Assembly (NCBI GenBank): GCA_029242745.1
Contig: JAQWTI010000039.1
Span: forward strand, 1 to 64,000
Source: Acidimicrobiales bacterium
GTDB lineage: Bacteria > Actinomycetota > Acidimicrobiia > Acidimicrobiales > MedAcidi-G1
Direction: 5' to 3'
Length of the DNA: 64,000 nucleotides
Below the pieces are notes generated by a model. The model saw nothing but the letters and a program-made list of their open reading frames with translations. It had not been told where the DNA came from and ran no database searches. Of the stretch, positions 54,457 to 63,193 are shown one piece after another (positions within the stretch are counted from its first letter, which is position 1; the number at the start of each line of letters is the position of its first letter). Both the position numbers and the translations under genes were made by a program.

Positions 54457-55131
54457 ATGGACAATGGCGACATCGACCTGGTAGACGCCTACGCCGTCGA
54501 GACCCCCGACGACAATCGGGACCTTTACGCCCGCTGGGCCAAGACCTACGAGTCGGGTTTCATCACAGATAATGCCTACAGGTACCACATTGGGGTAGCC
54601 GGCGCGTTCCTCGCTGCGGCGACAGTGGACGACGGCCCCGTGATGGATGTGGGTTGTGGCACCGGCTTAGTGGGGGAGGCGCTTCGAGCTGATACCCGTT
54701 GCCCAGAATTGCTTAGCGGCCTTGATTTGTCGCCGGAGATGATCGAAAAGGCGCGGTCCAAGCGCACACCTGGCGGGGAAGCTGTCTACTCCGACATCTA
54801 CCTCGCTGACCTGACCGGCTTGCTTCCAATTGCGGACAATGTCTATGGAGGTATCACCAGTTGTGGAACGTTCACCCATGGACACGTCGGGCCTGATGCT
54901 CTCGATGAGCTGTACCGCATTGCCCGCCCCGGGGCGCTATTCGCTGTTGGGATTAACCCCGACCATTTCATCGCCCACGGTTTTGCAGAACGGTTTGACA
55001 AAGATGTCGCCGCAGGAAAGATCACAAAACCGACCATTAACCGGGTTCCCACTTATGGAGCGGGTCCTAACGTGGAACAGCGGTCTCCGGTAGTTGTATT
55101 CCGTCTAAGCACGAGTTTCTTGACTGATTGA
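54457..55131 (+). CDS. SAM-dependent class I methyltransferase
   Basis: A 224-residue methyltransferase. SAM motif I is VMDVGCGTGLVGEAL near residue 66, followed by GLDLSPEMIEKAR (motif II acidic residue) and GGITSCGTFTHGHVG. The layout resembles Williams-Beuren-type small-molecule methyltransferases. The substrate is unknown. ATG 54457 is chosen over 54430 because GGAG lies upstream and the first nine residues add nothing conserved. It stands alone between the FGly hydrolase and metB. Confidence 0.86.
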   Translation: MDNGDIDLVDAYAVETPDDNRDLYARWAKTYESGFITDNAYRYHIGVAGAFLAAATVDDGPVMDVGCGTGLVGEALRADTRCPELLSGLDLSPEMIEKARSKRTPGGEAVYSDIYLADLTGLLPIADNVYGGITSCGTFTHGHVGPDALDELYRIARPGALFAVGINPDHFIAHGFAERFDKDVAAGKITKPTINRVPTYGAGPNVEQRSPVVVFRLSTSFLTD

Positions 55132-55152
55132 GTCGAGGGCCGACAGGATCGG

Positions 55153-56334
55153 TCAAGCGGTAGCCAGTGCTCGATCTAGATCAGCCAGGAGGTCTTCAAT
55201 GGATTCGATTCCTACGGAGATCCGGATCAGGTCGTCAGGTACCTCAAGAGCCGAACCGGCCACAGATGCATGGGTCATTACCCCTGGATGTTCGATAAGT
55301 GATTCGACGGCCCCCAACGACTCTGCGAGGGTGAACACCTCAGTGCTGACAGCAACTTTCTCGGCAGCCTCTCGACCTCCGGTCAGTTGGAACGACACCA
55401 TCCCCCCAAAATTGCGCATCTGTCGAACTGCTACCTCGTGTCCAGGGTGGTCCTCCAACCCGGGATAGAGGACTCGGTCAACCCGGGGGTGGTTTACCAA
55501 GGCTTCCACTACGGCGGCGGTATTGGCACAGTGACGGTCCATCCTCACGGCAAGGGTTTTTAGACCTCGCAGGACCAGATAGCAGTCAAACGGTCCAGGA
55601 ACAGCCCCTACCGCGTTTTGGACAAAACCAAGGTGCTCAGCAATTCGGTCGTCGGATGTCGCCACAAAACCACCGACCACATCGCTATGTCCACCAAGGT
55701 ATTTGGTGGCTGAATGAACGACGGCGTTAGCCCCAAGGGAAATTGGCTGTTGGAGGTAAGGAGTTGCGAAGGTGTTATCAACTACCACTGTGCCCCCGAG
55801 ATCATGGGTGATTGCGACAATGCGTTCGATATCGAGAACCGTAAGTAGTGGGTTGGTGGGAGTTTCCAACCAGACCATGCGTGTTTCTGGCGTCCATGCT
55901 GTCCGAATGGTTTCAGGCTCAGTCAGGTCGATAGCTGTGTGATGGACACCGGCTGCCCCATGGATTTGGGAGATAAGGCGGAATGTCCCACCGTAGGCAT
56001 CGTCACCAAGGAGAATTCTCTCTCCAGGACCCAGAAGACGCAGGAGAGCATCTTCAGCCGCGAGGCCACTAGCGAAGGCGAAGCCACTCTGCGCGCCCTC
56101 AAGGCTGGCTAGACATTCTTCGTAAGCATGTCGGGTCGGGTTTCCAGTTCGGGCGTATTCGTAGCCGAACTTTGGTTGCCCAACGGCGTCTTGAGCAAAG
56201 GTGGTTGAAAGAGCTATTGGAGTCACCACTCCACCGGTTCGGGGGTCATGCGGTTGGCCAGCGCGGATGGCCCGCGTTTCGAAGCCGTAGTCGTCCAGGT
56301 TTTCGAAGCCCGATAGTAAGGGGTCACCACCCAT
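55153..56334 (-). CDS. metB: Cystathionine gamma-synthase/gamma-lyase
   Basis: A PLP enzyme of the Cys/Met metabolism family, 393 residues. It has TRAIRAGQPHDPRTGGVV, YEYARTGNPTRHAYEECLA (PLP-phosphate Tyr and Arg), FASGLAA, VWLETPTNP, DNTFATPYLQQP and the Schiff-base lysine in HSATKYLGGHSDV. Gamma-synthase and gamma-lyase activities are not separable by eye; next to a cystathionine beta-synthase, the lyase direction (reverse transsulfuration) is likely. It follows that gene by 16 bases. An upstream TTG with AAAGGA before it is an alternative start. Confidence 0.9.
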   Translation of the reverse strand: MGGDPLLSGFENLDDYGFETRAIRAGQPHDPRTGGVVTPIALSTTFAQDAVGQPKFGYEYARTGNPTRHAYEECLASLEGAQSGFAFASGLAAEDALLRLLGPGERILLGDDAYGGTFRLISQIHGAAGVHHTAIDLTEPETIRTAWTPETRMVWLETPTNPLLTVLDIERIVAITHDLGGTVVVDNTFATPYLQQPISLGANAVVHSATKYLGGHSDVVGGFVATSDDRIAEHLGFVQNAVGAVPGPFDCYLVLRGLKTLAVRMDRHCANTAAVVEALVNHPRVDRVLYPGLEDHPGHEVAVRQMRNFGGMVSFQLTGGREAAEKVAVSTEVFTLAESLGAVESLIEHPGVMTHASVAGSALEVPDDLIRISVGIESIEDLLADLDRALATA

Positions 56335-56350
56335 GGCGTGTCCAGACAAC

Positions 56351-57742
56351 TCAGTTCCTTTCACCGGCACCCGGCGACAGGAAACTCAGAAGGTCTGTCC
56401 GGGACAAGATCGTGCAAGGGCGACCACCGTCGATAACGAGTAGTGCTGGTGCGTGTTCCAAAAGCTCTGCGGCTCGGTCGATGGGTTCACCGACACCGAT
56501 AGTTGGTAGAGGTTCTTGGACCACGTCGTCGATTGGTGTGTCCAAGACCTGGTCGGATTGGTAGGTCTGCGTCATTAGCCACAGTTCAGAAACTGAGCCA
56601 GTTACCTCGGCAGCGGATAACGGCATTTCTCCTGTTGCCACCGCAATCTGTGAAACACCGTACTTACGCATGATTCGGGCGGCTTCGCGCACAGTGTTCT
56701 CGGGGTTTACGTAGATCAACTCGGGTATGTCGTCGCTGCGGCTAGCCAGGAGGTCTGCGATGACTGTTCCTTTTGCATGGTGGAAACCCATGGTGGCCAT
56801 CCAGCCTTCGTCAAACACCTTGCTCAGGTAGCCGCGTCCTGAGTCCGGAACCAGTGCAACCACTAAGTTCTCGGAAGTTAGTCCCTGAGCTACCTGAAGG
56901 GCGGCGGCGATAGCTGTTCCCCCGGACCCGCCGATTAGCAGGCCCTCTTTTTGGGTCACTTGGTGGGCCATAGCAAATGACTCGGCATCACTCACCGGGA
57001 TAGTCATATCCACCATGTCAGGATGGTACGTGCCGGGCCAAAAATCTTCCCCAACTCCTTCGACTAGGTAGGGGCGCCCTGACCCACCTGAGTAGACCGA
57101 TCCTTCTGGATCACCGACCACGATGGTCACGTTTGGGTTCTGTTCCTTGAGGTATCGGCCAACTCCACTCACTGTTCCCCCAGTGCCGGCACCGGCGACA
57201 AAGTGAGTGATGCGACCGTCTGTTTGCGCCCAGATTTCTGGCCCAGTTGTCTCGTAGTGAGACTGGGGGTTGGTCGGATTGTGGTACTGGTTTGGCTGAA
57301 AGGCACCGGGCGTCTCCTCCATGAGCCGTTTGGCTGTGGAGTAGTAGGAGAGTGGATCATCTGGAAGGACAGCTCCGGGGCAAACCACCACCTCGGCCCC
57401 GTACGCACGAAGTAAGGAGACCTTCTCGGGACTGACTTTGTCGGTCATCACGAACACGCACCGGTAGCCCCGTTGGTTGGCAACGATGGCAAGCCCCACT
57501 CCGGTATTTCCAGACGTCGGTTCAATGATCGTCCCGCCAGGTTCGAGTAGGCCGTCTCGCTCGGCGGCGTCGATCATGGCTAGAGCCGGGCGGTCCTTGA
57601 TGCTTCCACCTGGATTGGTGGTTTCGAGTTTGATGACGACCGGACAGGGGAGGTCAACTCCGAGCCGCGCAAGGCGGACCATTGGAGTTCCGCCGATCAG
57701 GTCAAGGACAGAATCAGCAATATCGAGGTCAGAGATGTCCAT
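56351..57742 (-). CDS. cbs: Cystathionine beta-synthase with C-terminal CBS domain pair
   Basis: Condenses serine and homocysteine to cystathionine. The 463-residue protein has the PLP fold with Schiff-base lysine in NPGGSIKDRPAL, PTSGNTGVGLA, the phosphate-binding GAGTGGTVSGVGRYL and IGGSGGTA. Two CBS motifs follow from about residue 340 (NTVREAARIMRKYGVSQIAV and a second ending RPCTILSRTDLLSFL), as in mycobacterial Cbs, where they may bind SAM or adenylates. ATG 57742 gives the family start. metB follows, making a transsulfuration pair. Confidence 0.93.
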   Translation of the reverse strand: MDISDLDIADSVLDLIGGTPMVRLARLGVDLPCPVVIKLETTNPGGSIKDRPALAMIDAAERDGLLEPGGTIIEPTSGNTGVGLAIVANQRGYRCVFVMTDKVSPEKVSLLRAYGAEVVVCPGAVLPDDPLSYYSTAKRLMEETPGAFQPNQYHNPTNPQSHYETTGPEIWAQTDGRITHFVAGAGTGGTVSGVGRYLKEQNPNVTIVVGDPEGSVYSGGSGRPYLVEGVGEDFWPGTYHPDMVDMTIPVSDAESFAMAHQVTQKEGLLIGGSGGTAIAAALQVAQGLTSENLVVALVPDSGRGYLSKVFDEGWMATMGFHHAKGTVIADLLASRSDDIPELIYVNPENTVREAARIMRKYGVSQIAVATGEMPLSAAEVTGSVSELWLMTQTYQSDQVLDTPIDDVVQEPLPTIGVGEPIDRAAELLEHAPALLVIDGGRPCTILSRTDLLSFLSPGAGERN

Positions 57743-57783
57743 CGGCCGTGGTTTCGAGGTCGAGTTTGGGAGTGGAGGTCTTG

Positions 57784-57975
57784 TCAGACGGCGCAGGACA
57801 TGTCGGCACCGCAGCAAAGTGGGGACTTGATCTTCCCGTGCCCGGTTGGGCACTCGGAGATCTGGACAGTTGACCCGTCATCCTTTATCAAGGCAGCGTC
57901 GACGAGAGGCTTGTCGCAGGCGCCACAGGTGGCGTTGACGGACATACCGCATGATGTGCAGGCGTAGGTAGCCAT
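57784..57975 (-). CDS. Small cysteine-rich zinc-ribbon-like protein
   Basis: A 63-residue protein with CTSCG and CGAC near the N-terminus and ECPTGHG, LCCGADMSC near the C-terminus: nine cysteines and one histidine in total. It could bind one or two zinc ions or act as a rubredoxin-like or metallothionein-like protein; I do not know a named family. It lies 41 bases upstream of cbs on the same strand, so the two may be co-expressed. AGGAG (revcomp of the bases at 57986-57990) precedes its start. Confidence 0.75.
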   Translation of the reverse strand: MATYACTSCGMSVNATCGACDKPLVDAALIKDDGSTVQISECPTGHGKIKSPLCCGADMSCAV

Positions 57976-58180
57976 GGTGTTTCTCCTAGGTATCTAGTTG
58001 ACACGATCTAAGTATGTGTCCAGTCAATCACCGCAAAATGTGTTTGGTGTCCCACAGCCCGTCGTAGCCATGGAGCATGCAAGCTAGGCCTGCTGCACGG
58101 CGTGCCACATGTGTGGTCTAAATGCTAGGAACGAAGTAGTTCACCTGCCGTACAACCTCACGACCCAAGGGAGACCACCG

Positions 58181-59926
58181 GTGGCAAACCATCCTGTTCC
58201 AGCCAGTTTTGGTGCCGACGAGGCGGTTGTGGCTACCGGTCTCCATGGCCAGAGGGCGCATCGTCGGCAATTTGAACACCTAGACCGACTTGAGCGCCGC
58301 CTCCACGTAGTGACTGATGGTGTGTGGTGTCTGGTTGGCAACGGTCTTTCCAACCAGACCTTTGTAGAGGGTCCTTCGGGTCTAGTTGTTGTGGATACAG
58401 GTGAGTCGGTCGAGGAGATGACGGCTGCCTTGAGAGAGGTTCGGGCTTACACCTCAGCACCAACGGTTGCAGTGGTCTATACCCACTTTCACTACTGCAA
58501 CGGAACTCAAGCCGTTTTTGATGAAGCAGGTGGGCCGGTGCCTGTCTGGTCGCATGAGAGGGTCGAAGCCAACCTGCGCTCCCGCTCGACCGAGTTGGCG
58601 CCGACGGCTGGTCGGGGTCTTATCCAACAGTTCTCGATGTTGCTGCCTGACGATGGTCCTGATGGGCGGACCCAGGTTGGGTTAGGCCTTGAGTATCGCC
58701 GAGCTGAGCATGCTCCGTTCACTCATGGCTTCGTTCCCCCATCTGAGAAGGTGTCAGTGCCGATGACCACTACTTTGGCCGGGCTGAAGGTGGAGTTGGT
58801 GCCAGCGCCGTCAGACGCTGACGACAACTTGAACGTGTTCTTCCCAGACCTGGATCTATGCATCAATAATCTTGCTTGGCCGGCACTTTTCAATATCTTC
58901 CCTATTAGAGGTGAGCCTTACCGGGACCCCCAAGTGCTACTGGCTGGCTTGGATGGGATTCTTGAAGTGTCACCGGAGCACCTAGTTTGTGCTCACGGAC
59001 CACCACTGAGTGGTCGTGCCGCAGTGGTGAAGGCAGTCACGACTGCACGCGATGCTATTCAGTTTTTGTGGGATCAGACGGTTCGCGGCGTCAATCGGGG
59101 TCTAACACACGGTGAGCTAGTCGAGTTTGTCCAGTTGCCGGAGAGTTTCGAGGACTCCTACTTCACCCAGCAGAACTATGGCCTAGTTGAGCACCATGTC
59201 CGTCAGATCCATAACGGTTTGGTGGGGTGGTTTGACGGGTTTGAGGCCTCGTTATTTCCCTTGCCAACTGCGGAGCGTTGCCGCCGCCTCATCGAAGGTT
59301 TTGGGGGCAGGGATGTGGTGGCTTCGCATGCGTTAGAGGCTCGGGACAGTGACGATCTTCGCTGGGCGCTTGAGTTGGCCACCTGGCCTGTCCGCTCTGA
59401 CGGAGGGACCGATGTCGAACGCGAACTCCTCGCTTCGATTTTACGGTCCATTGGTCAGCGCACCACGTCAGCCAACGTGCGTGGCTGGTGCCTGACTCGT
59501 GCTCGAGAGTTAGAGGGTCTAGCCGATGTGGATCGGTACCGTACCCACCGTTTTGGTCGGGGGCAGGTCCTGGCGTTGGACCCGGCCGACACTATTGCTG
59601 GACTCCGGGTCCTGGTTGAACCGGAACGTGCCAAGAGCCTTGACGAGCACCTCAGATGGCGTATCACTGGAGGAGACGAGGAAGTTGTCTGTGGGCTCCA
59701 GATCCGTAACCAGGTGGCGGTACCCACCGACGGATCTGGGGCTGAAATTGAACTTTCCCTCGGGCGCGCGGTTTTGGCTGACGTGCTGTCCGGTCGCCGC
59801 AGCGTCCACGAAGCACTTGCCGATGGTTCAGCGACGCTTGAGGGTGATTCTGAGCGGGTAATGAGGGTTCTGTCCTGCTTTGAAGTGCCAACCCTGTGGG
59901 AGTCAAAGGGTACAAACCATTCGTAA
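58181..59926 (+). CDS. Alkylsulfatase-like MBL-fold protein with altered metal motif
   Basis: About 581 residues laid out like SdsA1/BDS1 alkylsulfatases: N-terminal QRAHRRQFEHL, an MBL domain from residue 50, the alkylsulfatase dimerisation domain (LSGRAAVVKAVTTARDAIQFLWDQTVRGVNRGLTH region) and an SCP2-like C-terminal domain. The canonical HxHxDH is replaced: the strand reads YTHFHYCNGTQAV, keeping two His but losing Asp-His. Later parts read LVPAPSDADDNLNVFFPD and CAHGPPLSGR, also changed. Zinc binding and sulfatase activity are therefore doubtful. GTG 58181 follows AAGGGAG; ATG 58109 is the alternative. Confidence 0.82.
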   Translation: MANHPVPASFGADEAVVATGLHGQRAHRRQFEHLDRLERRLHVVTDGVWCLVGNGLSNQTFVEGPSGLVVVDTGESVEEMTAALREVRAYTSAPTVAVVYTHFHYCNGTQAVFDEAGGPVPVWSHERVEANLRSRSTELAPTAGRGLIQQFSMLLPDDGPDGRTQVGLGLEYRRAEHAPFTHGFVPPSEKVSVPMTTTLAGLKVELVPAPSDADDNLNVFFPDLDLCINNLAWPALFNIFPIRGEPYRDPQVLLAGLDGILEVSPEHLVCAHGPPLSGRAAVVKAVTTARDAIQFLWDQTVRGVNRGLTHGELVEFVQLPESFEDSYFTQQNYGLVEHHVRQIHNGLVGWFDGFEASLFPLPTAERCRRLIEGFGGRDVVASHALEARDSDDLRWALELATWPVRSDGGTDVERELLASILRSIGQRTTSANVRGWCLTRARELEGLADVDRYRTHRFGRGQVLALDPADTIAGLRVLVEPERAKSLDEHLRWRITGGDEEVVCGLQIRNQVAVPTDGSGAEIELSLGRAVLADVLSGRRSVHEALADGSATLEGDSERVMRVLSCFEVPTLWESKGTNHS

Positions 59927-60061
59927 TCCCGTTGAAGCAGTGATCAGCTTGCACTGCTCGGTCGCGTGTTTCAACACAATGTCGTATGCACCTAATTGCT
60001 GGGCCTCATCGGGAACCGTTAACACTCCTTTGCGTACATGGTGAGGCCACTACTACGCCTC

Positions 60062-61119
60062 TCAGGTTCCGGGTTGATCTGGAGCCTGTGTTTTCGTGAC
60101 CAAGACGATCAGCTCGTCGGTGTCGGTGGTGTCGTCGCCGTCGTCTGCGGGGTCGAGGTCCATGATGGTCGGGTTGGTCCAACCACCGACGACGATGTCG
60201 CCGACGTTGTCGACGACCACGGCCAGGCCCTGCGTGCCGGCGTCTCCACCCCACGAGTGGGACCACTCGGTCGTGCCGTTCGCGTTGAGCTTGACGAAGA
60301 AGGTTTTTCCATGCTGGTTGGCGCTGTGGATATCGACCTGATCGTCTAGGCCGGCGGCGACCTCAGCGGCCTCGGCGTCCAGGTCTAGGTCCAGGTCCAC
60401 GCCGTTCTTGCGGAGTACTCCGGTTACGTAGGCGCTGCCGTCAGCGTCGACGTCGATGCTGTAGCCGTCGCTGGAAGCGCCGGCGGAGGTGGCGTTGACC
60501 GTCCGAAGCCACTCGCCGGAACCGTCAGCGCTGAACTTGACCACGAAGGCGTTGTTCAGGTTGTTGGCGTTCACGGTGGAGGTCACGGCGTAGAGAGGGT
60601 CGGTGCCGGAAACCTGCACGCTCTGGCGGAAGAAGCCGGTGGCGTACACGCTGCCGTCGGCGGCGGCGACGCAGCTGAGGATCGAACCGTTGGGCGTGTC
60701 AACGGTGGCGTGCCACACGTGGTTGCCGTCCGAATCCAACTTGACGACCACGCCGGGCTGGTTATTGCCACCCGGGTTGACCGGGGTCTCGAGGGTGTGG
60801 TGCGGGTCGAGGTCGGTAGCACCACGGAAATGGCCGCAGGAGTAGATGCTGCCGTCACCGTCAACGTCGACGTCATACACGTTGCCCCACGAACCGCCGC
60901 GGAGAACGATCGCACAGCGTCGTCTTCGTTGGACCACGCCTGGGCGGCAGGCGCCAACGCTGTGGTTCCTGCCACGACGATGATCGCTGTCACGGCGATC
61001 ATCTTGGTGGTCAGTGAGCGCATCGGTGCTGACAATCGTCCAGTCGCAGCAGCGAAAATACTGGTCAGGCTTTGAAAACGCCCGTTTGATGTGTTGGTCT
61101 GGCTCTCGGTGCCTTTCAT
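60062..61119 (-). pseudogene. Exported SBBP/beta-propeller-like repeat protein, frameshifted
   Basis: Two overlapping frames make one protein. The N-terminal frame gives a signal peptide, MRSLTTKMIAVTAIIVVAGT then APAAQAWSNEDDAV, from ATG 61119 or 61023. Near 60895-60915 the sense passes to another frame that reads RGGSWGNVYDVDVDGDGSIY and runs to a stop at 60062. That frame holds about four repeats with a D-G-x-x-Y pattern (VDADGSAYVTG, VDNVGDIVVGG) and Asp-rich DLDLDLDAE, like SBBP or propeller blades. A one- or two-base change explains it: a real mutation or an assembly error. Codon use is more GAC/GTC-rich than that of the neighbours, which may point to transfer. Confidence 0.75.
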
Positions 61120-61345
61120 GTCTATGAAGGTACGAACGAGGCCCTTTCCGGTATTCAGACCGTTTGTGTGTCCGTGACCCCCACACATGAGGGGTTGCCC
61201 CTAAACGTCGGGAGGCGGCCCCACCGCCGTCAGCTTGTCGTTGTTGGGGATCAACACGCCTTTGGACCGGCCAACCGGGTACTCGGCCCGACTCATGACC
61301 TTCTCTTAGACTGGACTCCTGATTAGCTAAGACAGGGAGTCGTCC

Positions 61346-61777
61346 GTGAGGCACTACATAGAGGCTTGGAAGCGCTACGCGGACTTCAAGGGACGGTCAT
61401 CGCGCTCTGCCTACTGGTGGCCCTTTTTTGTAACCCCGATCGTCTTGATCATCCTCGGTGGTATTTCTGCCAGTGTGTTTGGAACTGCAACAGATGAGAC
61501 AGGTCCCCTGGAGTCGATCTACACGCTTGCTTGGCTATGCCCCGGCATCGCCCTTGGGATCAGGCGTTTACACGACATTGGCCATAGTGGATGGTGGTTA
61601 CTGATCGCTTTAACCGGCGTTGGAGCCATCGTGCTCCTCTTCTGGGCCTGCCGCTCTGGTGATACTGAGGCAAATGCTTGGGGTCCGCCATCTGGTGGCT
61701 CATTGTCGGATACAGGCAAACCACGATCTTGGCCTCCGGACTACGGCGCTCCTGCTGGAGATAGTCCTATCTCCTAG
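61346..61777 (+). CDS. DUF805 membrane protein
   Basis: A 143-residue protein of the DUF805 family, of unknown function. It opens YIEAWKRYADFKGRSSRSAYWW, the family signature, with three to four hydrophobic helices and the conserved RRLHDIGHSGWWLL. The Pro/Gly-rich tail after residue 110 is probably cytoplasmic and disordered. GTG 61346 has AGGGAG nine bases before it. It is divergent from the frameshifted repeat gene with 226 bases between. Confidence 0.9.
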   Translation: MRHYIEAWKRYADFKGRSSRSAYWWPFFVTPIVLIILGGISASVFGTATDETGPLESIYTLAWLCPGIALGIRRLHDIGHSGWWLLIALTGVGAIVLLFWACRSGDTEANAWGPPSGGSLSDTGKPRSWPPDYGAPAGDSPIS

Positions 61778-61889
61778 GACTATGCCCAAACGGGGCCCAA
61801 CAAAAAAGCTGATCTGGCCGCCCAGGCCAAGGCCATGAAAGGATCCCTGACAGCGAAGCCGTGCGAGCAACGCCAGAGGGAGAGAACTA

Positions 61890-62456
61890 ATGACCGACGT
61901 GACCGCCCCACGGGCTTCGTTTACCGATATGGCCGAGTCCACTAGCGATGACTGGGCGATCATCATGGGCCAACGCATCGAGTTGGAGCAGAGCCTTCCC
62001 GATCGGGTTATCGAACAGTTTGATCATCTTCGGAACGACTACGGCGGATTCCCAGTCGACCGCCTTGATCACAGTGTGCAGACTGCCACTCGAGCTGAAC
62101 GAGAGGGTCGGGACGATGAGTACGTCCTATGTGCTCTGCTCCACGACATTGGTGATCCACTAACCCCCTACAACCATCCTGATGTGGCAGCAGCGATCCT
62201 CAAACCGTTTGTGTCTGAGGCCAATCGCTGGATGGTCGAACATCATGGGATCTTCCAGGGTTACTACTTCTGGCATCACCTGGGAATGGACCGTGATGTG
62301 AGGGAGCGCTTCGCAGGCCATGAGCACTATGACCACTGCGCAACGTTCTGCTCCGAGTACGACGCACCGGCATTCGACCCCGGTTACGACTCAAACCCGT
62401 TTGAGCATTACCTACCACTGATTCGTGAGGTCTTCGGCACGAATCCCTGGCGCTGA
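61890..62456 (+). CDS. HD-domain protein resembling PhnZ/MIOX-type oxygenases
   Basis: A 188-residue HD protein. The metal site reads LDHSVQTATRAEREG, LLHDIGDPLTPYNH, then EHHGIFQGYY and HEHYDHCATF, giving enough His/Asp for two metals. The segment from Y-G-G-F to L-D-H keeps the spacing of PhnZ, where a Tyr ten residues before the His binds near the iron, but the PhnZ Glu three residues after that Tyr is Phe here. PhnZ oxidises 2-amino-1-hydroxyethylphosphonate. So either a related di-iron oxygenase or a plain HD phosphohydrolase is possible. ATG 61890 has AGGGAGAG upstream. Confidence 0.78.
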   Translation: MTDVTAPRASFTDMAESTSDDWAIIMGQRIELEQSLPDRVIEQFDHLRNDYGGFPVDRLDHSVQTATRAEREGRDDEYVLCALLHDIGDPLTPYNHPDVAAAILKPFVSEANRWMVEHHGIFQGYYFWHHLGMDRDVRERFAGHEHYDHCATFCSEYDAPAFDPGYDSNPFEHYLPLIREVFGTNPWR

Positions 62457-62562
62457 AACTCTTCAAGATCCACCGGGTCGATGAGTGTTGGAGAGCTTCT
62501 GTGGCCTGCATTCAACGAGGGCCTGACACCTGGGTCCGAAGGATGGCTAGCATCAGCGCCGC

Positions 62563-63129
62563 ATGATCCTCTCTGACCGCACCCTCCGCGCCGAGATCGC
62601 AGCAGGCCGCATCGTTGTCGAGCCGTTCGACGACACCTGCGTGCAGCCGTCCTCGATTGACCTCCATCTGGACTACCGGTTTCTTGTATTCCGCAATCAC
62701 ACCATGGGTCATATCGATGTTAAAAAGGATCTCACCGAACTCACCGAACAGGTAGAAGCCGGCGAGGAAAATCCTTTTATTCTCCACCCCGGTGAATTCG
62801 TGCTTGGTTCGACATCGGAGCGGGTGGCGGTTCCCGATGACCTAGTTGCGCGCCTCGAGGGGAAGTCCAGCCTTGGCAGACTGGGCCTGCTTATTCACTC
62901 GACGGCCGGCTATGTCGACGCTGGGTGGGATGGACAACTTACTCTTGAGTTGTCCAACGTGGCTAGTTTGCCCATCACCCTTTACCCGGGGATGAAGATC
63001 GGTCAGATTTCATTTGTCCAGATGACCACGGCAGCTGACCGACCTTACGGTTCGAGAGAACTCGGATCAAAGTACCGGGGCCAGCAGGGGCCAAGGCCGA
63101 GTCGCTACTGGGAGAACTTCGACAAGTGA
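62563..63129 (+). CDS. dcd: dCTP deaminase
   Basis: Deaminates dCTP; in actinobacteria the trimeric enzyme often also hydrolyses dUTP to dUMP. The 188-residue protein has QPSSIDLHLDYRFLVF, LEGKSSLGRLGLLIHSTAG with the catalytic-type Ser-Arg segment, VDAGWDGQLTLELSN (catalytic Glu) and YPGMKIGQISFVQM. Length and motifs are standard. No Shine-Dalgarno is seen before ATG 62563. It lies 106 bases after the HD-domain gene. Confidence 0.95.
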   Translation: MILSDRTLRAEIAAGRIVVEPFDDTCVQPSSIDLHLDYRFLVFRNHTMGHIDVKKDLTELTEQVEAGEENPFILHPGEFVLGSTSERVAVPDDLVARLEGKSSLGRLGLLIHSTAGYVDAGWDGQLTLELSNVASLPITLYPGMKIGQISFVQMTTAADRPYGSRELGSKYRGQQGPRPSRYWENFDK

Positions 63130-63193
63130 TCTGGTGTGCAAAGCGTTATTCCCTGACCCCAGTTGTTGCCTTTGACGTTGAGTGGGCCAGCGA

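Noticed and set aside
60583-60890. Continuation of the signal-peptide frame as a separate protein
   Set aside because: Past about 60900 this frame turns into Ser/Thr/Pro/Arg-rich shadow sequence, while the other frame carries the repeats.
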